Assembly (NCBI RefSeq): GCF_002029255.1
Contig: NZ_MZGT01000011.1
Coordinates: 34,644-98,643 of the forward strand
Origin: Clostridium chromiireducens
GTDB lineage: Bacteria; Bacillota; Clostridia; Clostridiales; Clostridiaceae
DNA: 64,000 bases
Reading direction: 5' to 3'
Positions 16,471 to 25,421 of this stretch are shown here, one piece after another (positions within the stretch are counted from its first letter, which is position 1; each line of letters opens with the position of its first letter). A model generated the notes under the pieces. It was given only the letters and a program-made list of their open reading frames with translations, was not told the origin of the DNA and did not search any database. A program made the translations under genes and the position numbers.

Positions 16471-18186
16471 ATGATTAGTCAAGAAATAAGAAAAATTGCA
16501 CCAGAAATGGACCCACTCCGTAGGGGAATGGGATGGACAACCGAGGACCTGGCAAAGCCACAAATTATTGTAGAAAGCACATTTGGGGACAGTCATCCAG
16601 GGAGTGTTCATCTCTTGAAATTTGCTAACAAAGCTGTAGAAGGGATTACTCAGTCGGGAGGAAAAGGAGCAAGATATTTTGCAACAGATATTTGCGATGG
16701 AATGTCACAAGGACATGATGGAATAAATTATTCTTTGGCATCTAGGGATACATTAACTTCATTAATAGAAATTCATGCCAATGCAACACCGTTTGATGGT
16801 GGAGTATTTATTTCAAGTTGTGATAAAGCAGTGCCTTCGCATCTTATGTCTATTGGAAGATTAAATATACCAGCTATTATAGTTACTGGAGGAGTAATGG
16901 AAGCAGGTCCAGATTTATTAACATTAGAGCAAATAGGTGCTTATAGTGCTATGTGTCAGCGTGGAGAAATTACTGAAGAAAAATTAACTTACTATAAAGA
17001 AAATGCTTGCCCGTCTTGCGGGGCTTGTTCATTCATGGGAACAGCAGCTACAATGCAGGTAATGGCAGAAGCGCTTGGATTAATGCTTCCAGGAAGTTCA
17101 TTAATGCCCGCTACATGTGAAGATTTAGAGGATGTTGCATTGAAGGCTGGTAGACAAGCTGTAGAATTAGCTAAGATGAATCTTCGTCCAAAGGATATTG
17201 TTACAATTAAAGCCTTTGAAAACGCTATTCTTGTTCATGCGGCTATATCAGGATCTACTAATTCACTTTTACATTTACCAGCTATAGCTCATGAATTTGG
17301 ATTATATATTGATGAAGAGACTTTTGATAGAATACACAAAGATGCACATTATTTGTTAGATATACGCCCAGCTGGGAAATGGCCTGCTCAGTATTTCTAT
17401 TATGCTGGAGGAGTACCGGCAATAATGGAGGAACTAAAACATTTACTTCACTTAGATGTAATGACAGTAACAGGTAAAACTTTAGGTGAAAATTTAGAAG
17501 AACTAAAGAATAATGGATATTATGAAAAATGTAATAGTTATTTAGAAAAAGTTGGATTAAAGAGAGAGGATGTCATTCGTCCGTTTAATAATCCAATAGG
17601 TACCAATGGATCAGTTTCAATATTAAAAGGAAATATTGCTCCAGAAGGTGCAGTTGTAAAACATTCTGCGGTTCCAAAAGAAATGCATGAAGCTGTATTA
17701 AAAGCAAAACCTTTTGATAGCGAAGAGGATGCAATTAATGCGGTTTTAAAGAAAATAATTAGACCAGGAGATGCAGTTATTATAAGATATGAAGGTCCAA
17801 AAGGAAGTGGAATGCCAGAAATGTTCTATACAACAGAAGCGATTTCTTCTGATGAAGAGTTGGCTGCAAGTATAGCACTAATAACAGATGGTAGATTTTC
17901 AGGAGCGTCTAAGGGGCCGGCAATTGGACATGTTTCACCGGAAGCTGCAGTGGGTGGACCAATAGCATTAATAGAAGAAGATGATTTGATTGAAATTAAT
18001 ATTTCCAAAAGAGTACTACAGATTATCGGAATAAAAGGTAAGAAGTGTAGCGAAGAAGAAGTAAAGAAAGCACTAGAAGAACGTAAAAATAATTGGAAGC
18101 CAAGAAGGCCTAAGTATGAGTCGGGCATCTTAAAGCTATTTTCAGAAAATGCAGTATCACCAATGAAGGGTGGATATATGAAATAA
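16471..18186 (+). CDS. IlvD/Edd-family dehydratase, probably for a sugar acid
   Basis: Fe-S cluster dehydratase converting a 2,3-dihydroxy (or sugar) acid into the 2-keto-3-deoxy acid. Cluster-binding cysteines are visible in ISSCDKAVPSHLMSIGRLN and ACPSCGACSFMGTA. The Mg/substrate segment CDGMSQGHDGINYSLASRD and the C-terminal 'LITDGRFSGASKGPAIGHVSPEAA' signature are both intact. At 571 residues it has the usual family length. It is not next to other ilv genes. A FadR-type regulator with operators at its promoter argues for an aldonate/hexonate substrate rather than valine synthesis, but the enzyme's specificity is not proven. The ATG at 16471 follows AGGAGAGAAGT. Confidence 0.88.
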   Translation: MISQEIRKIAPEMDPLRRGMGWTTEDLAKPQIIVESTFGDSHPGSVHLLKFANKAVEGITQSGGKGARYFATDICDGMSQGHDGINYSLASRDTLTSLIEIHANATPFDGGVFISSCDKAVPSHLMSIGRLNIPAIIVTGGVMEAGPDLLTLEQIGAYSAMCQRGEITEEKLTYYKENACPSCGACSFMGTAATMQVMAEALGLMLPGSSLMPATCEDLEDVALKAGRQAVELAKMNLRPKDIVTIKAFENAILVHAAISGSTNSLLHLPAIAHEFGLYIDEETFDRIHKDAHYLLDIRPAGKWPAQYFYYAGGVPAIMEELKHLLHLDVMTVTGKTLGENLEELKNNGYYEKCNSYLEKVGLKREDVIRPFNNPIGTNGSVSILKGNIAPEGAVVKHSAVPKEMHEAVLKAKPFDSEEDAINAVLKKIIRPGDAVIIRYEGPKGSGMPEMFYTTEAISSDEELAASIALITDGRFSGASKGPAIGHVSPEAAVGGPIALIEEDDLIEINISKRVLQIIGIKGKKCSEEEVKKALEERKNNWKPRRPKYESGILKLFSENAVSPMKGGYMK

Positions 18187-18202
18187 ATTAATATACATAA
18201 AG

Positions 18203-18258
18203 TAAGGTTTCTACCAATCTAAGATATAGATTATCTATCGTTAGGTAGAAACCTTATT
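18203..18258. terminator. Bidirectional terminator between the dehydratase and rpiR-type genes
   Basis: The 13-bp perfect stem TAAGGTTTCTACC / GGTAGAAACCTTA (18203-18215, 18244-18256) encloses a smaller hairpin. It lies between two convergent genes. Confidence 0.8.
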
Positions 18259-18277
18259 TGTAATATATAAATAAAAT

Positions 18278-19144
18278 CTATTTTTGCTCCTCAACAGTAT
18301 ATTTTCTGCTCTGGATAGTTTTATTTTGTTTCATAAGATTTATATCGATATGTTTACCGTTTGCAAGTATTCTTAGATATAGATAATCTATAATAGTTAT
18401 TTGTGAAATATACGATGAAAGCTTTTCAATAACCGTTTTAGGATTAATAGGGTAAGTATATATAAATTCATTAACCATTTTCGCAAAAGGAGAATTTGGA
18501 TTACTTGATAAACCTATTATAGGAACATTATGATCTTTTAATATATCTACAAGTGCAATAGTATCTCTATTCATACCAGAGTTGCAAAACACTAGTGCTA
18601 AATCATCAGAACTTAACTGTGATGTTAATTTTAACTGCATATGATAATCTGCATTGCATATACAAAATAAACCGGTATCTATGAATTTATTATATGAATT
18701 TAAAGCTAATTCTCCAGATGAACCTAGACCTAAAAAAGCTATTTTCTTGGCTCCCATCATAGTTTTAGCTATTCTATCTAATAAGGATGTATCTAGTTTA
18801 TTAGAAGTTTCTTGAATATTATTCGCATATAAATCGGTCATATATTTGTATGCATTTGATGAAGCATCAATACTATTTTTTTTATTTTCGTTCAAATTGT
18901 TTGTAACTTCACCAGCCAATGATACTTTAAAGTACTGATAGCCAGAATAACCAAGCTTCTTTACAAATCTGAATACTGTGGCATCAGATACATTAAGCTC
19001 TGTCGCAAAATCTTCAATTGTATAATATAAGACCTTTGTTGGGTTTTTTAATATAAAATCAGCTATAATTCGTTCTTTTGAGCTGAAACTATCATATCTA
19101 TCGCTAATTTGTAATAAGCAACTATTTTTCAAGTAATTCAACAC
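18278..19144 (-). CDS. RpiR/MurR-family transcriptional regulator
   Basis: Sugar-phosphate-responsive regulator of the adjacent PTS operon. An N-terminal helix-turn-helix (about residues 15-85, 'FSSKERIIADFILKNP...TIEDFATELNVSDATVFRFVKKLGYSGYQYFKVSL') is joined to a C-terminal SIS sugar-isomerase-like domain (about 125-260, 'AFLGLGSSGELALNSYNKFIDTG...DLALVFCNSGMNRDTIALVDILKDHNVPIIGLSSNPNSP'). It is divergent from the EIIC gene, with a perfect 16-bp inverted repeat in between, so it probably regulates both directions. Confidence 0.92.
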   Translation of the reverse strand: MLNYLKNSCLLQISDRYDSFSSKERIIADFILKNPTKVLYYTIEDFATELNVSDATVFRFVKKLGYSGYQYFKVSLAGEVTNNLNENKKNSIDASSNAYKYMTDLYANNIQETSNKLDTSLLDRIAKTMMGAKKIAFLGLGSSGELALNSYNKFIDTGLFCICNADYHMQLKLTSQLSSDDLALVFCNSGMNRDTIALVDILKDHNVPIIGLSSNPNSPFAKMVNEFIYTYPINPKTVIEKLSSYISQITIIDYLYLRILANGKHIDINLMKQNKTIQSRKYTVEEQK

Positions 19145-19233
19145 CTTTCAAGTAATTCCTAGATAGTTTTAGAATAAAGATTTTAGAATCTTTATTTTAT
19201 TATAGCATAAAATACTAATTAGAAAAAAAGAAA

Positions 19234-19282
19234 ATGAAATAAAATTTCATGTATTGAAATTTTATTTCATATGTAGTATAAT
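19234..19282 (+). promoter_or_regulatory. Beta-glucoside PTS promoter with RpiR-type operator
   Basis: The arms 19234-19249 and 19255-19270 (ATGAAATAAAATTTCA and its complement) form a perfect 16-bp inverted repeat around TGTAT. The promoter TTGAAA (19254-19259), 17 bp, TATAAT (19277-19282) lies partly inside the right arm. TGAAA/TTTCA half-sites are typical of RpiR-family operators. Confidence 0.75.
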
Positions 19283-19373
19283 TTGAATCAAGATAATGAA
19301 TAATAAATTTAGCGGCCGAAAATATTTGATGTCATTATTGTAAACATTTAAATAATATTTTGGAGGTACAATT

Positions 19374-20699
19374 ATGAATGGATTTATAAATTTCCTAGAA
19401 GAAAAAGCAATGCCTGTTGCAGGTAAAATTGCAGCTCAAAGACACATTAGAGCTTTACGTGATGGTTTAGCAATAACAATGCCTTTAATAATAATAGGAT
19501 CTATATTTATGATTTTAGCAAACTTCCCTGTGACTGGCTATGCCGACTTTGTAAACGGTATATTCGGCGCTGGATTTACTACTAAACTTTTATATCCAGT
19601 AAGAGTAACCTTTGATATTGTTGCAGTACTTGCAGTTATTTCAATTTCATATCAATTAGCGAAAGATAAGGAAGTAGATGGCTTATCAGCCGGAGCGCTT
19701 TCGCTTGCAGCATTTTTAATGTTAACTCCAGTGCAAACTATTAATGTAGTATTAGAAAACGGGGATAAATTAAACTTGGGGAAAATTTTACCAACAGCTA
19801 ATTTATCAGCAGGCGGATTAATAGTTGCTATACTTACAGCTATAATTGCCACAGAAATATTTATATTTGTAGTTAAGAAAAATTGGGTATTAAAAATGCC
19901 TGAATCTGTTCCGCCAGCAGTTGCAAAATCTTTTACAGCAATAACACCAGGGCTTATTATATTAGTTTCATTCTTCTTCATACGTTTAGGCTTTGAAAGT
20001 ACATCTTATCAAACAGTATTTGCATTTGTAACTAAATTTGTTGGAGCACCATTAGCTTTAGTAGGATTATCTTTTGGTGGTATGGTATCAACCATTTCAC
20101 TTTATAGTTTCTTCTGGACTTTAGGAATACATGGAACTCGTGTAGTTTTCGGAGTTATGGATTCGATATTATTACCAGCAATGGATCAAAATCGATTAGC
20201 ATTAGAAGCAGGGCATCAAGCTCCTAATATAGTAACATTACAATTTTATGATAATTTCGTTAACAGTTTAGGCGGATGTGGAGCAACTTTAGGACTAATT
20301 ATATGTATAATATTGCTTGCAAAATCAAAACAAGCAAAATCGATAGGAAAATTGGCGCTTGCACCAGCAATATTTAATATCTCTGAACCAATAATATTTG
20401 GTATTCCAATTGTTATGAACCCAATAATGATGATTCCATTTATTTTAGCACCTTTAGCTGTAGGATCACTTACGTATATAGCGATGGCAACAGGATTAGT
20501 TAGTTATCCAGCAGGAATAGCAGTGCCTTGGACCGTACCATCATTTTTCTCTGGATTTTTAGCTACAAATGGAGATTGGAGAGCAATAATTCTTCAAGGA
20601 GTAAATATAATTGTTTCAGCTTTAATTTACTGGCCATTCTTAAAGGCTTGGGATCATAAGATGGTTCAGCAAGAACAAGAAGATTCAAATGCAATCTAA
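19374..20699 (+). CDS. celB: PTS lactose/cellobiose-type EIIC permease
   Basis: Membrane component that transports and phosphorylates a beta-glucoside or related disaccharide. Begins 'MNGFINFLEEKAMPVAGKIAAQRHIRALRDGLAITMPLIIIGSIFMI', the standard start of CelB-type EIIC, with about ten hydrophobic segments and the conserved 'FNISEPIIFGIPIVMNPIMMIPFILAP' region. Length 441 is normal. Operon order EIIC-EIIA-GH1-EIIB. The ATG at 19374 follows TGGAGGTACAATT. Substrate class comes from the family and the GH1 gene; the precise sugar is open. Confidence 0.93.
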   Translation: MNGFINFLEEKAMPVAGKIAAQRHIRALRDGLAITMPLIIIGSIFMILANFPVTGYADFVNGIFGAGFTTKLLYPVRVTFDIVAVLAVISISYQLAKDKEVDGLSAGALSLAAFLMLTPVQTINVVLENGDKLNLGKILPTANLSAGGLIVAILTAIIATEIFIFVVKKNWVLKMPESVPPAVAKSFTAITPGLIILVSFFFIRLGFESTSYQTVFAFVTKFVGAPLALVGLSFGGMVSTISLYSFFWTLGIHGTRVVFGVMDSILLPAMDQNRLALEAGHQAPNIVTLQFYDNFVNSLGGCGATLGLIICIILLAKSKQAKSIGKLALAPAIFNISEPIIFGIPIVMNPIMMIPFILAPLAVGSLTYIAMATGLVSYPAGIAVPWTVPSFFSGFLATNGDWRAIILQGVNIIVSALIYWPFLKAWDHKMVQQEQEDSNAI

Positions 20700-20743
20700 T
20701 TAATAATAAATATGTAGGTTTATGAAAGGAAGAGATTATTATA

Positions 20744-21082
20744 ATGGAGAATTTAGAACAACAAGCATTTTCTTTAATAGTTCACAGTGGAGATGGAAGA
20801 AGTTATGCGTTTGAAGCTATCAGGGCATCAAAGGAGAAGGATTTCGAAAAAGCAGAGGAGTTATTAAAATTATCAAGTAAAGAGTTTGAACAAGCACATC
20901 ATGTTCAAACAGAATTATTAACAATGGAGGCTGATGGTAATTCAAGTATACTTTCATTATTATTAATTCATGCTCAAGATCATTTAATGACAGGTATAAC
21001 TGTAAAACAATTAGCTGAAGAACTTATAGAAATACGAAGAGAAATAAATATGGATAAAGAAAAAAACAAGAATATTCAATAA
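20744..21082 (+). CDS. celC: PTS lactose/cellobiose-type EIIA
   Basis: Cytoplasmic phosphocarrier passing phosphate from HPr to EIIB. A three-helix, 112-residue protein with active-site His76 in LLLIHAQDHLMTG, the canonical LacA/CelC signature, and Asp79/His80 next to it. The start ATG follows GGAAGAGATTATTATA. It lies between EIIC and the GH1 gene. A hairpin at 21091-21120 separates it from the GH1 gene and may set relative expression. Confidence 0.93.
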   Translation: MENLEQQAFSLIVHSGDGRSYAFEAIRASKEKDFEKAEELLKLSSKEFEQAHHVQTELLTMEADGNSSILSLLLIHAQDHLMTGITVKQLAEELIEIRREINMDKEKNKNIQ

Positions 21083-21090
21083 AAAATGAG

Positions 21091-21120
21091 ATGTGTGAAA
21101 TGGGCATATTTCACACATCA
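21091..21120. promoter_or_regulatory. Intercistronic hairpin between EIIA and GH1 genes
   Basis: GATGTGTGAAAT and ATTTCACACATC flank a short loop (12-bp stem). No T run follows on the + strand, so it is more likely a stabilising or processing hairpin than a terminator of the operon. Confidence 0.45.
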
Positions 21121-21272
21121 AATTAAAAATAATTGATAAATATTTTCAAACTATAGTATAACATAAAAAATAAATTAATTAAATATTTAGTATATTACTG
21201 GATAAGTTTATGGTGATTAAATTAACAAAATTAAAGTAATACTAAAATTTATAATATATTTGGAGGTAGGAC

Positions 21273-22721
21273 ATGGAGTTAAATAAAAGCACATTTAAAC
21301 TACCGGAGAACTTTTTTGTTGGAGCATCATCATCTGCGTGGCAGACAGAGGGATGGACAGATAAAAAGGATGGACAAGATTCATATATGGATTTGTGGTA
21401 TAAATCTACACCACATCTTTGGCATAATGGTTATGGACCTACATTAGCAACGGATTTTTACAGAAGATATAAAGAAGATGCAAAACTTATGAGTGAAGTG
21501 GGTTTACAAAAATATAGAACATCAATTGATTGGTCTAGATTTATAAAAAACTATGAAACTGCCGAAGTTGATGAAGAAGCCCTTGCGTATTATAACAACA
21601 TGATAGATGAAGTTATTAAAAATGGTGTTGAGCCAATGATATGTCTTGAGCATTATGAGTTACCAGCAATATTGTTTGAAAAATACGGTGGATGGGGTTC
21701 TAAGCATGTAGTAGATTTATTTGTGAAATATGCTGAGAAAGCTTTTGAGGCATTTGGAAACAAAGTCAAGTATTGGTTTACTTTTAATGAACCTATAGTA
21801 GTTCAGACTAGAGTATATCTGGATGCTATAAGATGGCCATTTGAGCAAAATACAAGAACTTGGATGCAATGGAACTATAATAAGATTCTTGCAACAGCAA
21901 AAGTAGTAGAAGCTTTTAAGTCAGGTAATATCGGAAAAGATATTGGAGGAAAAATTGGTGTTATTTTAAATCCAGAAGTAACTTATGCAAGATCCTCTGC
22001 ACCTCATGATGTAAAAGCTGCTGAAATGTATGACCTTTTCTTTAATAAATTATATCTTGATCCAAGTGTAAAAGGAGAAATTCCACAAGAATTATTTGAA
22101 ATTCTTAAGAAACATAATTGTTTATTTGATTATAGCGATGAGGAATTAGATATTATTAAGAATAACACAGTTGATTTATTAGGGTTAAACTTATATTTTC
22201 CGCATAGAGTAAAGGCTAGAACAAGTGGCTGGAATTCAGAAGCTCCATTTCATCCATCCTATTATTATGAGATGTTTGAACTGCCAGGCAAAAAGATGAA
22301 TCCACATAGAGGATGGGAGATATATCCTAAAATAATGTATGATATGGCAATGAGAATCAAAAATGAATATGGAAACATTGAATGGTTCATTGCTGAAAAT
22401 GGAATGGGAGTAGAAGGAGAAGAAAAATATAAAAATGAAGAAGGCGTAATACAAGATGATTATAGAATAGAATTTATATCTGATCATTTAGTATGGTTGT
22501 TAAAAGCTGTTAAAGAAGGCTGTAATTGTACTGGATATATGTTGTGGGCGTTTACTGATAATGTGTCGCCGCAAAATGCATTTAAAAATAGGTACGGTTT
22601 AGTTGAAATAAATCTAGATGATAATAGAAATAGAACTATTAAAAAATCGGGTCATTGGCTTAAAAAATTATCTACTGATAGATGTTTCGAAGCAAAAAAT
22701 ACAGAAATAGTTTATAAGTAA
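21273..22721 (+). CDS. Glycoside hydrolase family 1, probable 6-phospho-beta-glucosidase
   Basis: Cytoplasmic (beta/alpha)8 enzyme cleaving the phosphorylated disaccharide imported by the PTS. The acid/base Glu173 lies in TFNEPIV and the nucleophile Glu375 in FIAENGMG; the N-terminus 'LPENFFVGASSSAWQTEG' is typical of GH1. The C-terminal phosphate-recognition segment reads SPQNAFKNRYGL. It resembles, but does not exactly match, the Ser-Lys-Tyr pattern of classical 6-phospho enzymes, so phospho-specificity rests mainly on the PTS context. Length 482 is normal. The ATG at 21273 follows TGGAGGTAGGAC. Confidence 0.9.
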   Translation: MELNKSTFKLPENFFVGASSSAWQTEGWTDKKDGQDSYMDLWYKSTPHLWHNGYGPTLATDFYRRYKEDAKLMSEVGLQKYRTSIDWSRFIKNYETAEVDEEALAYYNNMIDEVIKNGVEPMICLEHYELPAILFEKYGGWGSKHVVDLFVKYAEKAFEAFGNKVKYWFTFNEPIVVQTRVYLDAIRWPFEQNTRTWMQWNYNKILATAKVVEAFKSGNIGKDIGGKIGVILNPEVTYARSSAPHDVKAAEMYDLFFNKLYLDPSVKGEIPQELFEILKKHNCLFDYSDEELDIIKNNTVDLLGLNLYFPHRVKARTSGWNSEAPFHPSYYYEMFELPGKKMNPHRGWEIYPKIMYDMAMRIKNEYGNIEWFIAENGMGVEGEEKYKNEEGVIQDDYRIEFISDHLVWLLKAVKEGCNCTGYMLWAFTDNVSPQNAFKNRYGLVEINLDDNRNRTIKKSGHWLKKLSTDRCFEAKNTEIVYK

Positions 22722-22786
22722 AAATATTTAACACAAGAATTTAAAGCAAAATATGTAAAAAAAAAATTTATTATGAGGTGATTTTA

Positions 22787-23098
22787 ATGAAAATTTTATT
22801 AGTGTGTTCAGCAGGAATGTCAACAAGTTTATTAGTTACAAAAATGGAGAAAGCAGCAAAGGAACAAGGAATAGAGGCAACTATATGGGCAGTGTCTACT
22901 GATGCAGCAGATTCTAATATGGCGAAGGCAGATGTAGTATTAATTGGGCCACAAATCCGTTTTCAACTTCCAGAAATGAAGAAAAAGGGTGAAAAGTATA
23001 GTATTCCAGTAGAAGCTATCCCATCTGTAGATTATGGTATGTGTAATGGACCAAAAGTTCTAAGCTTTGCAATTAATTTAATAAATGACAATAAGTAA
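22787..23098 (+). CDS. celA: PTS lactose/cellobiose-type EIIB
   Basis: Cytoplasmic phosphotransfer domain. The N-terminal active-site Cys7 lies in the P-loop [15 protein letters not shown], followed by an alpha/beta EIIB fold of 103 residues. ATG 22787 is preferred over GTG 22778, because GAGGTG (22775-22780) is properly spaced only from the ATG. Last gene of the PTS operon, followed by a strong terminator. Confidence 0.92.
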   Translation: MKILLVCSAGMSTSLLVTKMEKAAKEQGIEATIWAVSTDAADSNMAKADVVLIGPQIRFQLPEMKKKGEKYSIPVEAIPSVDYGMCNGPKVLSFAINLINDNK

Positions 23099-23124
23099 GC
23101 CTAAAGTTATAGCTTAAGGATACT

Positions 23125-23166
23125 AAAATAAACCGTGTCAAATAATTTTGGCACGGTTTATTTTAA
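23125..23166 (+). terminator. Rho-independent terminator of the PTS operon
   Basis: AAAATAAACCGTG and CACGGTTTATTTT (23125-23137, 23152-23164) pair perfectly. The stem extends inwards by three more pairs. Confidence 0.95.
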
Positions 23167-23379
23167 GTGAATAAAATTATTTGATCCTCATATTTTTCTT
23201 GAAGTGCTAATTTATAGATTAATTTTGAAGTGTTGAAGGTATAAAGAGAAAAGTTAATTGAATTATATACATGAAAGAGCACATAGATTAATAAAAATTA
23301 TAGTAAATAGAATTCTGGAATGATATAATTTTGAAAAGGATCTATTTGTAGGATAATTTATAATAGCTTGGAGGGTGTT

Positions 23380-23571
23380 ATGGAAAAAAAGCTTTACTTA
23401 TCATCAACAGATAAAAAGTTAGCAGGTGTATGCGGTGGATTTGCTGAATACTTCGGACTTGATTCAACTCTGGTTAGGCTTGGTTACTTGGCCATGGTTC
23501 TTTTAGCAGGAACTGGAATACTTTTGTATATAATTTGCGCATTAGTCATGCCTAATAAACCAGTAGAGTAG
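23380..23571 (+). CDS. PspC-domain small membrane protein
   Basis: A 63-residue protein of the phage-shock-protein C family: 'LYLSSTDKKLAGVCGGFAEYFGLDSTLVRLGYLAMVLLAGTGILLYIICALVMPNK'. The GVCGG(F)A-Y-G motif is followed by one hydrophobic membrane segment. ATG 23380 is preferred over the in-frame TTG 23368, because GGAGGG (23370-23375) lies between them. Such proteins are linked to envelope stress responses. No other psp gene is nearby. Confidence 0.9.
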   Translation: MEKKLYLSSTDKKLAGVCGGFAEYFGLDSTLVRLGYLAMVLLAGTGILLYIICALVMPNKPVE

Positions 23572-23706
23572 TAAATATATAAATTCGAAAATGTACTTAA
23601 ATTATATTTTTAATCCAACGTTATACAGATAGAAAACTTAAGTAATAAAAAAATAATATAATAAACATATTGAATATAGATTATGGTAAACAATTAGGAG
23701 GAATCC

Positions 23707-24018
23707 ATGGAGAAAATAAATAATTTAATAAACCAAGGTCAGCTACATATAACAACAAATACACTAGTTTTATTAGTGATAGCTATTGTTGCCATATATA
23801 TACTACTAAAGGCAATTGGGAACTTAATAAAAATAGTAGCGATGATAGGAGTATGCTGGTTCGTGTTAATGTCTCTTCAAAGTACAAATCTTGTAAATAT
23901 ACCAGTTATAAAAGAGACATATACAACAATAGAAAAAATGATTCCATCAAAAGAATTATGGACGGAGGCTTTGGATAAAGCCGATAAAATCAATAAAGTT
24001 GTTAATGACCTAAAGTAG
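23707..24018 (+). CDS. Small membrane protein, unknown
   Basis: A 103-residue protein with two adjacent hydrophobic segments (about residues 18-36 and 42-58) and a soluble, Lys/Glu-rich C-terminus. I do not recognise the family. The start ATG at 23707 follows AGGAGGAATCC, a strong site, so it is very probably translated. It lies between the PspC-like gene and a terminator. Weakly similar in layout to small clostridial stress-related membrane proteins; no function proposed. Confidence 0.7.
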   Translation: MEKINNLINQGQLHITTNTLVLLVIAIVAIYILLKAIGNLIKIVAMIGVCWFVLMSLQSTNLVNIPVIKETYTTIEKMIPSKELWTEALDKADKINKVVNDLK

Positions 24019-24109
24019 AATTTATTGTGAGCTTATTAATAAAAGTTAGAAAAAGATATACATAAATTATAGTTATAAAACAGAGAATAATCATAAAATA
24101 TATTTGATA

Positions 24110-24145
24110 AAAAAACGGGCAGAATAATTTGCGCCCGTTTTATTA
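24110..24145 (+). terminator. Rho-independent terminator upstream of the G1P dehydrogenase gene
   Basis: AAAACGGGC / GCCCGTTTT (24112-24120 and 24133-24141) followed by ATTATA. It ends the small-protein transcript. The next ribosome site AAGGAG begins only a few bases later (24151). Confidence 0.75.
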
Positions 24146-24165
24146 TATATAAGGAGTGAAAAAAC

Positions 24166-25227
24166 ATGAAGACTTCGATTCATAGAATTGCTATTCCATC
24201 AATCTTAGAAGTAGGAAAAGGGAATATCAATAATGTAGGAAACTTGATTAAAAAGGGAATGTTTCAAAATGTATCATTATATTTTGGAGAAGGTATAGAA
24301 GAATTGTTTGGAGCGTCTATTCAAAATTCTTTAAAGGAAGCTAATATTGAAGTATCCAATATAGAAACTATCTCAGATATAAATTTTGAAGAGGTAAGTG
24401 TAAAAGCCTTTGAAATATCAAATGAGGTAGAAGCTCTAATTGGTATCGGAGGCGGAAAGGCCATTGATGCAGTAAAGTATATGAGCTTTTTAAAAAAGCT
24501 GCCGTTTATCAGTATTCCAACTTCTACTTCAAATGATGGATTTTCAAGCGCAGGCGCATCACTTTTAGTTGCCGGAAGGCGCATGTCTCTTCCGGCTAAA
24601 ACACCTTATGGAATAATTATAGATATTGATGTAATTAAGGGAGCACCAGAAAAATTTATTTATTCAGGGATTGGAGATTTAGTTTCAAATATAACGGCAT
24701 TGTACGATTGGAAGTTTGAAGAAGAGAATGGTAAAGTGATTATTGATGATTTTGCAACTATGATTTCTAAAAAGGCAGTAAATAGCTTCGTACGAACTGA
24801 ATTTAAAACTATTAAAGATGATTTGTTTTTAAAAGAACTTGTGGATTCACTAACATTAAATGGTATATCAATGGAGATAGCAGGAAACAGTTCTCCGGCT
24901 TCGGGATCTGAACATTTAATATCTCATGCTTTAGATAAATTTTTGGAAGTGCCTCAGCTCCATGGTATACAGGTAGGAATAGCAACTTATATTATGGCTA
25001 AGGTACAAAATCATAGATTTGAAAGGATAACAAAAGTACTAAAGGAAACAGGATTTTTTGATTATGCTAAAACATTAAATATGAGAAAAGATGATTTTAA
25101 GAGAGCTATAGATATTGCCTCTTCAATGAAACCGAATAGATATACGTATATACACATTGAAGAAAATAGAATACTTGCTAAGAAAATTGTTGATACAGAT
25201 GAAATATTAGATTATGTATTAGTATAG
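24166..25227 (+). CDS. sn-Glycerol-1-phosphate dehydrogenase-like (AraM/EgsA family)
   Basis: NAD(P)-dependent reduction of dihydroxyacetone phosphate to glycerol-1-phosphate, the enantiomer used in archaeal lipids; the bacterial homologue is AraM. The nucleotide-binding segment is IGIGGGKAIDAVKYMSF, followed by 'ISIPTSTSNDGFSSAGASL' and the metal-binding region with 'GSEHLISHALD' and 'LHGIQVGIATYIM' (two His ligands). Length 353 fits. The C-terminus is typical of iron/zinc-dependent dehydrogenases. ATG 24166 follows AAGGAGTGAAAAAAC. It is monocistronic in appearance. The product's use in this bacterium is not known. Confidence 0.88.
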   Translation: MKTSIHRIAIPSILEVGKGNINNVGNLIKKGMFQNVSLYFGEGIEELFGASIQNSLKEANIEVSNIETISDINFEEVSVKAFEISNEVEALIGIGGGKAIDAVKYMSFLKKLPFISIPTSTSNDGFSSAGASLLVAGRRMSLPAKTPYGIIIDIDVIKGAPEKFIYSGIGDLVSNITALYDWKFEEENGKVIIDDFATMISKKAVNSFVRTEFKTIKDDLFLKELVDSLTLNGISMEIAGNSSPASGSEHLISHALDKFLEVPQLHGIQVGIATYIMAKVQNHRFERITKVLKETGFFDYAKTLNMRKDDFKRAIDIASSMKPNRYTYIHIEENRILAKKIVDTDEILDYVLV

Positions 25228-25421
25228 ATAATTTACTTAAGTAAATTATGTTTTTACTGTGAAAACAACAGGCGAGCGAATTGTTTATTTAATAAAATCA
25301 GGTATTAATTTTAGTTAATGATGATAATTGTATTTATATGAATAAAAATGGTATAATTAACCGTAATTTAGTTGTAAAAGTTTATGTGAATACATATTAA
25401 TATATAGGAGGAGTGAATAGG

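Noticed and set aside
16265..16474. 69-codon open frame upstream of the dehydratase
   Set aside because: It runs across the two operators and the promoter and has no ribosome site.
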